Source of the DNA: Streptomyces cacaoi
GTDB lineage: Bacteria; Actinomycetota; Actinomycetes; Streptomycetales; Streptomycetaceae
DNA length: 64,000 bases
Reading direction: 5' to 3'
Assembly (NCBI RefSeq): GCF_006539165.1
Contig: NZ_BJMM01000002.1
Coordinates: forward strand, 675,006 to 739,005
This document shows positions 45,501 to 57,500 of the stretch, piece by piece. The position numbers were made by a program, and so were the translations under genes. The notes below the pieces were generated by a model. It was given only the letters and a program-made list of their open reading frames with translations, did no database searches and had not been told where the DNA came from. The stretch's first letter is position 1. Each line of letters starts with the position of its first letter.

Positions 45501-48500
45501 CCGCCCCCGCCGGGCCGAGCCCGGTCACCGGGGCGCCAGCGTGGACGGGCGTGTCCCGGCCGCCGTGGCCGACGCGGCGCGTGCTCTGGCCTCGGCGGAG
45601 CGCACGTCCCTGTTCGGGGTGCTGCTGGCCGCGTACTTCGGTGTGCTGCGCCGCTACAGCGGGCAGGCCGAGCTGGCTGTCGGTACGCCCACGGCGGGCC
45701 GGCCGGCCTCCGGCTGGGACGACGTGCTGGGCTACTTCATGAACATGGTCGTGCTGGCCGAACACGTCCCGCAGGACGAGTCGTTCCGCACGCTGACGGG
45801 CCGGGTGCACCGCACCACGCTGGAGGCGCTCGACCACGGCGCCTACCCGCTGATCACCCTGGCCCAGCAGCTGCGGCAGGCCGATCCGGCCGCGTCCGGC
45901 GCGCCGTTCAACGTGGCGTTCTACTTCCAGAACTGGGTGCGCGACACCGGGCAGGGCAGCCTCGTGCAGGCACCCGTCGAAGGTGTCCACCAGGTCGGTG
46001 AGTTCGATCTGACGCTGGAGGTCGTCGAGGAGGCCGAGGGCTGCCGCTACACCGTCAAGTACGACCCCGACCTGTTCGACGCCGCGACCGTGGAGCGGTT
46101 CGGCGAGCACTTCGTGACCCTGCTCGCCGACGCCGTGGACCGGCCGGATACCGCCCTGGGCGAGCTGGACGTCCTGACGGCGCAGGAGAAGGCGGCGCTG
46201 GCGCCTCCGGCGCCTGTGCCCTACGAGCAGGACGCCACGGTGTGGACGCTGGTGCGGCGGCAGGCGGCCGCGAGCCCGGGCGCCGTCGCCGTCCGCTACC
46301 GGGACGAGGAGCTGACCTACCGCCAACTGGCCGGCCGGGTCACGGACCTGGCGGCGCGGCTGCGTGCCGCGGGTGTCGCCCGGGGCCGTACCGTCGGTGT
46401 GCTGCTGGGCCGGGACGCGGACCTGCCGGTGGCGCTGCTGGCGGTGCAGGCCGCCGGCGGCACCTACGTACCGCTCGACCCGTCCTACCCGGCGGAGCGG
46501 CTCGCCTACATGGCCGAGGACGCCGGGCTGCACCTGGTGCTCACCCACTCCCGGGCCCCCGCGATACCGGGGTCGGTGCCCCGGCTGCCGATCGACGGCG
46601 ACGGCCGGCCCGCCCCGGCCGACCCGTCCGCCGTGGAACCCGCTGTGGAACCCGGCGGGGAGGTGGGGGGCGCGGACATCGCGTACGTCATCTACACCTC
46701 GGGCTCCACGGGGCGGCCCAAGGGCGTCCAGGTGCCGCACCGCGCGCTGGTCAACTTCCTGGCCTCGATGGGCCGCGAGCCCGGCTTCGGGCCCGGGGAC
46801 ACCCTGCTCGCGCTGACCACGGTGTGTTTCGACATCTCCGCGCTGGAGCTGTATCTGCCGCTGGTCAGCGGCGGCACCGTGGAGATCCTGCCGGACGGCG
46901 TCGCGCGGGACGGGATGCGGCTGCGCGAGGCCGTCGAGCGCAGTAGCGCCACCGTGGTGCAGGCCACTCCCGCGACGTGGAGCATGCTGCTGGCCGCCGG
47001 CTGGCGCGGCGATGCCGGGCTGACCGTGCTGTGCGGGGGAGAGGCGCTGCCCGGCGAGCTGGCCGAAGCGCTGCTGGCGGGCAACCGGGCGGTGTGGAAC
47101 CTCTACGGGCCCACCGAGACCACCATCTGGTCGGCGGCGAGCCGGCTCGTCCCGGGCGAACGCGTCACCCTGGGCGCGCCGTTGGCCAACACCGGCCTGT
47201 ACGTCCTCGACGGCGCGTTCCGGCCCGTGCCCACCGGGGTGGCGGGCGAGCTGTGCATCAGCGGGCACGGTGTGGCCGCCGGCTATCTGGGCCGGCCCGG
47301 GCTGACCGCCGAGCGGTTCGTGCCCGACCCGTTCGCCGACGGGGCGCGGATGTACCGCACCGGTGATCTGGTGCGCAGGCTGGCCGACGGGCGTATCGAG
47401 TACCTGGGCAGGGCCGACGCACAGGTCAAGGTGCGCGGCTTCCGGGTCGAGCTGGAGGAGATCGAGACGGCCCTGCGCCGCCTGGACGGTGTCCGGGAAG
47501 CCGTCGTGGTGGCCCGCCGCACCGGCGGCGGCCACTCGCTGCTGGCGTGCTACGTCCTCGACGACGGCGCGGCCGAGCCCTCCCGTGAGGAGCTCGCGGG
47601 CTGGCTGCCCGAGCACATGGTCCCCGAGGCGCTGGTGCGGGTGGCCACGTTCCCGCACACGCTCAACGGGAAGATCGACCGGACCCGTCTGGCCGGTCTG
47701 GCCCCTGCCCGGATCCGGGAGCAGTACGGCCCCGCGCAGGACGCCCCGGCACAGCACGCGGGTGGTGCGCAGCCGCCGGCGGGCCAGGGTTCCGTCCAGG
47801 CGCCGGTGGACGAAGGAACGACGGCGGCGCCGGCGGGCCGCGGCCCGGTGGCGGAGCTGGAAGCCGAACTCACCGGCACGATCGCGGAGTTGACGGGTCT
47901 TGCGGCCGAGGAGATCGGCCCGCACACGCCGCTGGGCGAGACGGGGATGAACTCCGTCAGCTTCACCGCGCTGAGCAGCGCCCTGCGTACCGCGTACGGG
48001 ATCGAGGTCTATCCCACGCTGTTCTACCGCAAGGGCACCGTGCACGCGCTGGCCGCCCATCTGTGGGACGAGCACCGCGACGCGCTCGTCCCCCGCTTCG
48101 GCGCCCCCGCTGCGGCACCCGCCGCGGGGGAGACCGCCCTGCCCGCGGGCGCCCCCGGCGAGCGGGGCGGGGCCGCCGGCGGGCAGGTGCCGGGCGGGGC
48201 CGACGCGGACATCGCCGTGATCGGTATGGCCGGGCGGATGCCCGACTCCGCCGACCTGGAGGAGTTCTGGCAGCACCTGGCCGACGGCGACGATCTGGTG
48301 CGGGAGGTCCCGCCGGAGCGGTTCGGGCGGCCCGCGCGGCCCGACGCCCCGAAACGCTGGGGCGCCTTCGTGCCCGACGTGGACCGTTTCGACGCCGCGT
48401 TCTTCGGGATCTCCCCGCGCGAGGCCGAACTGATGGACCCGCAGCAGCGGTTGATGCTGGAGCTGGCCTGGTCGGCCGTGGAGGACGCCGGCTACCGCCC

Positions 48501-51500
48501 GTCCCAGCTGGCCGGGAAACGCGTCGGGGTGTTCGTCGCGGTCACCAACTCCGACTATCTGGAGGTGCAGCGGGCCGCCGGCCGCGGGGCCGAGGGCCAC
48601 ACCCTCACCGGGGCCGCGCTGTCGATCGTGCCCAACCGGATCTCCTACGTGCTGGATCTGCGCGGCCCCAGCGTCGCCGTGGACACCGCCTGTTCCGGTT
48701 CGCTGACCGCCGTCCACCAGGCCGTCGCCGCGCTGCGGGACGGCACCTGTGACATGGCGCTCGCCGGCGGTGTCAGCCTCATCCTGTCCCCGGCGGTCTA
48801 CGAGGCCCTCGACCAGGGCGAGATGCTCAGCCCCGACGGCCGCTGCAAGACGTTCGACAGCCGCGCCGACGGCTATGTGCGCGGCGAGGGCGCGGGCGCC
48901 GTCCTGCTCAAGCCGCACTCCGCCGCCCGGCGGGACGGGGACGCCGTGCACACGGTGATCAAGGCGGTCGCCGCCGGGCACGGCGGCCGGACCACCTCGC
49001 TGACCGCGCCCAACCCCGATGCGCAGGCCGACCTGCTCGTCGAGGCGTACCAGGCGGCCGGTGTCCCCACCTCGACGGTCGGCTACATCGAGGCGCACGG
49101 CACCGGCACCGCCCTGGGCGACCCGATCGAGACGGCCGGTCTGAGCACCGCGTTCCGCAGGCTGCGCGCGGGCGGCCCGGCCGATTACGGGCCCGGCTGC
49201 GCGATCGGCTCGGTCAAGACGAACATCGGCCACCTGGAGGCCGCGGCCGGCATCGCGGGGCTGTTCAAGGTGGTGCTGGCGCAGCAGCACGGCACCATTC
49301 CCGCCAGCCTGCACTTCCGGGAGCAGAACCCCTATCTGGAACTCGACGGCGGCCCCTTCGAGGTGGCCGCCACCGCCCGGCCCTGGCCGCGGCCCCGTGA
49401 CGCCTCCGGACGCGAACTGCCGCGCCGGGGCGGGGTCAGCTCCTTCGGCTTCGGCGGAGCGAACGCGCACATCGTGCTGGAGGAACCGACCGTGCCGGAC
49501 ACCCGCGAGGAAGCAGCCCGTGAACAGGGCGCCGGTGAGCACCTGTTCGTGCTCTCCGCCGGCGACCCGGAGGGGCTGCGGCGCACCGCCGAGCGGCTCG
49601 CCGACCACCTGCACACCCGCGACGTGGCCCCGGGGGATCTGGCCTTCACCCTTCAGACCGGGCGGGAGGCGATGGCCCACCGGCTGGCCGTGATCGCCTC
49701 CAGCACCGCGGGCCTGTGCGCGGAGCTGGCCGCGTATCTGTCGGGCCGGCCCTCGGCGGTACGCACCGGGCACACCGGGCAGCGCCGCCCCACGGACACG
49801 GCCACGGACGCGGAGGCCGTGGAGCCCGAGGGCGACCTGGACGCCGTGGCCCTGGCGTGGGTGGCGGGCGCCCGGATCGACTGGGCCGCGCTCCACCGGG
49901 GTGTTGCGCGCCGCCGTGTGCACCTGCCCGCCTACCCCTTCGCGCGGGCCCGGCACTGGGTGGCGCCCGGCCCCTCCGGGCAGCCGGTCCGGCAGGGCTC
50001 GGGCCCGCTGCATCCGGTGCTGCTGGACGCCGAGGCGGGCGACGTGTCCGCCGCGGCCGGCCAGGGGCGGGTCTTCACCAAGAAGCTGACCGGTGAGGAG
50101 TTCTTCCTCGCCGACCACGTCGTCGAGGGCGCGCGGGTGCTGCCCGGCGTGGTGTATCTGGAGATGGCCCGGCTGGCCGGTGAACTGGCCGCGGGCGGCC
50201 GGGTGCACGGCGTCGAGGGCCTGGTGTGGGCGGCGCCCGTGACCCTGCCGGCCGGCGCGGCACACGAGCTGGCGGTACGTGTCACCCGCGACGGCGCACA
50301 CGCCGCTACGGGCGGGACCGGCGCTACGGGCGGGAGCGGCGGCGCGGTGTCGTTCGAGGTGTACGACGCGCGGGACAGCGCCCGTACGAACGCCGCGGGC
50401 ACCCTGCTCCTCGGTGAGCCGCACCAGCGTCCCGGGCCTGTCGACCCGGAGGCCGTACGCGCCCGCTGCACCGTCCGCCACGACGCCGGGGAGGCGTACG
50501 CACGCTTCTCCCGGCTGGGCTTCGACTACGGCGAGAGCTTCCGCACGATCGAGGAACTCGCCGTGGGCCAGGGCGAGGTCCTGGCGACGCTGTGCCTGCC
50601 CCCGGCACGCGAGGCGGACGCCGGCGCGTTCGTCTTCCACCCCTCACTGCTGGACGCGGCGCTCCAGACGGCGGGCATGCTGGCCCCGGACCCCACCGGC
50701 ACGGCCGACACCGGCGACACCGGCGACACCGCCGGTTTTGCGGGCTATCTGCCGTTCTCGCTGGGCTCGGTGCGCCACTACGCCGACTGGCCGTCCCGGC
50801 TGTACGCCTACGCCACCCCCTCCGAGCGGCCCGCCCGGGAGGGGATGCTCTGCTTCGACGTCCTGCTGCTGGACCCGGCGGGCGACGTGGTCGCCGCCAT
50901 CGACGCGTTCACGCTGCGGGCCACCACCGGCACCACCGGCGCGGCGCCCCGCGCAGGCGTGGACGCGGACGCGGTGTTCGCTTTCGAGCCGGTGTGGGAG
51001 CCGGCCCCGCACACCCCGGCGGCGCCGCAGGGCAGTGTGCTCGTGCTGGACGCGGGTGCGCACGGGGCCGCGGTCGTCGACGCGTTGACGGCGGCGGGTG
51101 CGCAGGCGCGGCGTCTTGCGCTGGAGGGGCCGCTGGATGTGGAGGCGGCCCTGGCCGCGCTGCCCGCCGACGGCCCTGCCCATGTGGTGCACCTGGCCTC
51201 GGAACATGCGGAGGACGCGGGGGGCGCGCGGGAGACCGCTCATGGTGCGGCGGTCGAGTACGGCTTCCACACCGCGGCCGCCTTCGTGCAGGGGTGGCAG
51301 GAGGCGCGGCGCGGGGCGCTGCGATACCTGTTCGTCCACCCGGAGACCGGCGGGACGCCCGCCGGTCCGGCGATGGCCGCACTGGCGCGGTCGGTCGGCC
51401 AGGAGCACCCGTCGGTCGACTTCGGCGTGCTCGCCGTCGCCGATGAAGCCCCCGCCCGCGCGGTGGTGGACGAACTCGGCGTCGCGGGCGAGCCCGAGGT

Positions 51501-54500
51501 GCGCCGTGCCGCGGGGGAACGCTCCCGCCGGTCCTGGCGCCGTACGGACCTTCCCTCGGCCGGGTCGTCGTTCCTGGGCGGGGGAGCGCATGTGATCACC
51601 GGCGGGACGGGTGCGCTCGGGCTGCTGCTGGCCGAGCATCTCGCGGGCGCGCGCCGGGAGGCGGGCGTCACCGAGGGCGGGATCGTGCTGGCGGCCCGTT
51701 CCGAGCCGGGGCCGCAGGTCCGGGCGCGTATCGAGGCTGCCGGTGCCCGCTTCGTGCGGGCGGATGTGACCGATCCGGACGAGGTGCGCGAGCTGTTCGA
51801 CCGGGCACGGGGTGCCTTCGGCGGGATCGGTGGTGTCGTGCACACCGCGGGGCTGCTGCGTGACGGGCTGCTGGCGGGCAAGGACCGGGCGGACGCGGAG
51901 GCCGTGCTGGCCCCCAAGGTCGACGGCACCGTCCTGCTGGACGAGGCGACCCGGGACGACGAGCTGGACTACTTCGTGGTCTTCTCCTCGGCCGCCGTGG
52001 TCTTCGGGAACGCCGGGCAGACCGACTACGCGTTCGCCAACGCCTTCCTGGACCATTTCGCCGAGCGGCGTGAGGAGTTGCGCCGGCGCGGTGAGCGGCA
52101 CGGCCGTACCCTGTCGGCCGCCTGGCCGGTGTGGGCCGAGGGCGGGATGCGTCTGGGCGCGGCGTCCGAGGCGGCGATGGGCCGGCTGTTCGGCATGCGG
52201 CCGGTGCGTACTCGGCCGGGTCTGGAGGCGCTGGAGCGGGCGCTGGCGGGTGACGCGCCCCGGCTGCTGCTGACCGCGGGCGACCCGGCGCGGATCCAGG
52301 CGGCGCTCGAAGCCGCTCAGGTGGCGCCGCGGGCCGGCGGCCCGTCCGGTTCCCCTGCCCCGTCCCCGGCGTCCCCGGCATCCCCGTCCGGGGCCGACGG
52401 GGTGCGGGCCGAGGCGGAACAGTTCGTGCTGCGCGTCCTGGCGGAGGAGTTGAAGCTCCCCGAGGGGGAGATCGCGCTCACCGAGCCCTTCGACCACCTG
52501 GGCGTGGACTCGCTGATCACCATGAGCGTGGTGCGGCGTCTGGAGGAGCGGGTGGGCCCGCTGTCGAAGACGCTGCTGTTCGAGTACGTGACGGCCGAGG
52601 AGCTGATCGACCACCTGGCCTCGGCCCACCCGCAGGCGTTCACCGCCCCGGCCGGGGCGGAGGCCCATCCGCTCCAGCCGTCCGCCGCCCGGTCCACGGA
52701 CGCGGTGTCCGCCACGGCGTTCCCGGCGGTCTCCGTGGCCTCTTCGCGGGCGGAACAGGACGAGCCCTCCGGGGCGGGTGCGGGGGATATCGCCATCATC
52801 GGTGTGGCGGGCCGGTATCCGCAGGCCGATGACGTGGAGGAGTTCTGGCGGAACCTGTCCGCGGGCCGGGACTGCATCGAGGAGGTGCCCGGTGACCGGT
52901 GGGACCACAGCCAGTTCTACGATCCGGACAAGAGCACGCCCGGTAGGACGTATGGCAAGTGGGGCGGCTTTGTCCGGGGTGCGGACCGGTTCGATCCGTT
53001 GTTCTTCCGGATGTCGCAGATCGAGGCCGAGCACATCGACCCCCAGGAGCGGGTGTTCCTGGAGACGGTGTGGCACACCCTGGAGGACGCGGGCTATCCG
53101 CGGGCGGAGCTGAGCGGTTCCCGGGTGGGTGTGTTCGTCGGCATGATGTACGGCCACTACCAGCTCTACGGGGTGCGTGACGCGCTGCGGGACGGCGGTA
53201 TCGCGACGTCTTCCTCGTATGCGGCGGTGGCCAACCGGGTGTCGTACTTCTTCGATTTCACCGGGCCGAGTGTCGCTGTGGACACGATGTGTTCCTCGTC
53301 GCTGGTCACCATCCACCAGGCGTGCCAGGCCATCCGGGACGGCGACTGCGAGGTCGCTGTCGCCGGTGGTGTGAACATCACCAGCCATCCGGTGAAGTAT
53401 CTCCAGCTCGCGCAGCGCGGTTTCCTGTCCGAGGACGGCCGTTGCCGCAGTTTCGGTGCGGGGGGCACGGGTTATGTGCCGGCGGAGGGCTCGGGGGCTG
53501 TGTTCCTCAAGCGGCTGGATGCCGCGGTGGCCGACGGCGACCGGGTCCTGGCCGTCGTCAAGGCGTCCGCGGTCAACCACGGCGGCACCGGCAAGGGGTT
53601 CAGCGTGCCCAACCCCCGAGCGCAGGGCGATCTGGTGCGCACCGCGCTGGACCGCGCCGGGCTGGGCCCCGAAGACCTCGACTATCTGGAGGCGCACGGC
53701 ACGGGGACCGCGCTGGGTGACCCGGTGGAGGTGGCCGGGATGCGGCGCGCGTTCGGTGACACGCTGCCGCAGACGCTGCCGGTCGGTTCGGTCAAGTCGC
53801 TGATCGGGCATGCCGAGTCGGCTGCGGGGATCGCGGCGGTCACCAAGGTGCTGCTCCAGATGCGGCACGGGCAGTTGACGCCGTCGCTGCATGCGCAGGA
53901 GCTGAATCCCGACATCGATTTCGAGGCGACGCCGTTCCGGCTCCAGCGCGAGGCGGCGCCCTGGCCGCGCAGGAGCCGCGAGGACGGCACGGTCCGTCCC
54001 CGGACGGCGGGGGTGAGTTCCTTCGGTGCGGGCGGTACCAACGCGCATCTGATCCTCCAGGAACACCTTGACCAGTCCGCTCCGGTGGCTGCCGGGCCGG
54101 GCCCCTACCTCGCGGTGCTCTCCGCCCGGGACGCGGGCCGGCTGGCCTCCCAGGCCCGTCGTCTGGCCGCCCATTTGCGGGCGGAGGGCGCCGGCGCGCA
54201 GCCGCACGAGGTGGCCTGGACGTTGCAGGCGGGCCGGGAGGCGATGGAGCACCGTCTCGCGCTGCTGTTTGATGACCTGCCCGAACTCGCGGACCGGTTG
54301 GAGGAGTTCGCCGGTGGCGGCGACCCGGCCCGGACCTGGCAGGGGGTGGCGGATCTGCGCAGGCCCCCGGCCGGGGAGGCCCCCGCGGCCGATCCCGTCT
54401 CCTGCGCCCGTGCGTGGACGGCGGGCCGTCGTGTCGACTGGGCGGCGCTGTACCCGGCGGGGCGGCCGCGGCGGGTGTCCCTGCCCGGCTACCCCTTCGA

Positions 54501-57500
54501 GGGGGACCGGATCCGGCTGGCGGTGGCGGAGGCCGAACTGGCCGCTCCCGCGGCGGGGCCGGGGGTGCAGGCCGCTGCCGGCCGTGCCCGGCTGCTGACT
54601 CGTGGCTGGGTCCCGTCCGCTCTCGCGCCCGGGGAGGAGGCGGGGCTTCCGGCCCGGACGGCCGTGCTGGCGGTGCCGGGTACCGAGGAGACGGCTGCTG
54701 CTCTTGCCGCGGCGCTGCCCGGCGCGGAGGTCCTGCATCCCGAGCGGCTCGCGGCCGATCTGGCCGCTGAGGACACCGCCTGGGACCGGTTCGACGCGGT
54801 CGTCGACCTGGCGGGCTGTGCCGGGCCGGGCGCGGGGCCGAAGCGGGAGGCGCTGCTGGCGTGGACGCGTTGGATGCAGCAGGTGGTCGATCATGTGCGG
54901 CCCCGGCTGCGTGCGGTGCTCCTCTCCCGCGGCCCGGCGACCGGCGGCCCGGCGACCGGCGGTGAGGTGTCCGGTGGCCCGGTGTCCGGTGGTGCGGCCA
55001 GGGCGGGCCTGTATCGCATGTTGCAGAGCGAGTACCGCCATGTGACGTCCCGCCAGGTGCACGTGGAAGGGGCCGTGACGGGTGAGGAGTTGTCCCGGCT
55101 GGTGGCCGAGGAGCTGCGCAGCGGGTCGGAGGAGGCCGAGGTGGCCTACCTCGACGGCCGCCGGCACCACGCCGCGCTCCACGAGGTCGCCGAGGACGCC
55201 CCCGCGCCGCCGCGTTTCCCCGAGGGGCACGTGTTGTGGGTGACGGGCGGCACGCGGGGCCTGGGCCTGCTGACGGCCCGGCATTTCGTCGCCCGGTACG
55301 GCGTGCGCAAGCTGGTCCTCACCGGCCGGGAGCAGCTCCCGCCGCGCGAGGAGTGGGCCACGCACATCGCCGCGGGGACCGCGCTGGGCGAGAAGCTGCG
55401 TCCGCTGGCGGAGCTGGCCGACAGCGGGGTCGAGTTGGAGGTGGTGGCGGTTCCGCTGGAGGACCGGGCGGCGCTGGCCGAGGCCGTGGCCGGGGTCCGG
55501 GAGCGGATGGGCCCGGCCGGGGGCGTGATCCACAGTGCCGGTGTCACCGATTTCGACAACCCGGCGTTCGTGCGGAAGCCGGAGGGTGATGTGGCCCGGG
55601 TGCTGGGCCCGAAGGTGTTCGGGACCGACGCGCTCATCGAGTGTTTCCGCGACGAGCCGTTGAGCCTGTTCGTGCTGTATTCCTCTCTCGTTGCGTCCGT
55701 CCCGGCGCTCGCGGTCGGCCAGAGCGACTACGCGATGGCCAATGCCTATCTGGACGCGGCCGCCGAGGCCCGCCCGTATGGGCTGCCGTTGGTGAGTATC
55801 GAGTGGCCGAGCTGGAGGGACACCGGTATGGGGGAGGTGCGCAGTGCCGCCTACCGGGCGTCGGGGCTGGCGCCGCTGGGCGACGAGGACGGTCTCGCGC
55901 TGCTGGACCGGGCGCTGGCCAGCGGTGCCCGGGTGGTGCTGCCGGCGCTGCCCCGGGAGGAGGTGTGGAGCCCGGAGGGTCTGACGGCCCGCCGTCTGGA
56001 GCCGCAGGCGGCGCCGTCCGCGTCCTCGGCGGTGCCGTCCGCACCGGTCGGCCCGGCCGCGCCCACAGCGTCTGCTGCGTCTGCTGCGTCTGCTGTGTCC
56101 GGTGGGTCTGCGAGTGCGGAGGTGGTGGCTGCTGCGGCCTCCTGGCTGCTGGACCAGCTGGCGCGGGAGTTGCGTTTCGACCGTGCCCGCCTGGCGGCTG
56201 ATGTGCCGGTCCACGATTTCGGGGTGGACTCGATCATGGTCAGCCAGATGGTGCAGATGGCCGCGAAGGAACTGGACGTCTCGATCGATCCGTCGGCGTT
56301 GCTGGAGCATCCGACGGCGGAGGGGTTCGCTGCCTACCTGGCCGAGGAGTTCCCCGAGGCACTGCACACGGCTTTCGCTCCGGCGTCTTCGGCGTCTTCG
56401 GGGTCTCAGGCGGCCGGCGGTGCAGCCGTGTCCGCGGCCGGGGCCGCCACCGCGCCGGGGGAGAACCCCGCAGCGGTGGCGTCCGCGGCCGGCGGACCGG
56501 CGGGCGCGAGCGCCGTGCCGGAGGGTGTGGCGGTGGTGGGCCTCTCCTGCCGGTTCCCCGGGGCCGAGTCCGCCGACGCCTACTGGGACCTGCTGCGCGA
56601 GGGCCGCTCCGCGGTGCGCCCGATCCCCGCGACACGTTTCGGCAGCGCGGACGGCCGGCACGCGGGACGCTCCGGCGGCCACCACGCGGGGCTGCTGCCG
56701 GAGGTGCTGCGGTTCGACCCGGAGGCGTTCTTGCTCTCCGAGGCGGACGTGGCTGCCATGGACCCGCAGGCACTCCTCCTCCTGGAAGAGGTCAGCGGCG
56801 CCCTGCACCACGCCGGGTATGCGCCGGCCGAGATGCGGGGCCGCCGGGTGGGCGTGTATGTGGGCGGCCGTACGACGTTCTCCCCGGACGGGGAGCGGCT
56901 GGGGCAGGCGAAGAACCCGGTCGCGGTCACCGGGCAGAACTATCTGGCGGCCAACGTCTCGCAGTTCTTCGATTTCCGCGGGCCCGGTCTGGTGGTCGAC
57001 ACGGCGTGTTCGTCGGCGTTGACGGCGATGGACATGGCCGTGCAGGCGCTGCGGGCGGGCGCGATCGAGTCGGCTGTCGTGGCCGGGGTGAGTCTGCTGG
57101 CGGACGACCGGGCGCTGCGGGTCTTCGGCCAGCGGGGTCTGCTCAACCCCACGGGCGAGTTCCATGTCTTCGACCGCCGGGCGTCCGGCGTGGTCCTGGG
57201 CGAGGGCATCGGTGCCGTGGTCCTCAAGCCGCTGTCGCGGGCGCGGGCCGACGGCGACCGCATCCTCGCGGTCCTGGAGGGCATCGCGATCAACAACGAC
57301 GGCCGGACGGCCGGTCCCGCGACACCGAACCCGGAGGCGCAGCGCGAGGTCATGGCCGAGGCGCTGGCCCGCAGCGGTCACAGCCCGCACGACGTCGGCT
57401 GGGTCGAGGCCAACGGTTCGGGATCGGCCATCACCGATCTGATCGAACTCAAGGCGATCCAGGCGGTCTACCGCTCCGAGTCGAAGGAGCCGGTGGCGCT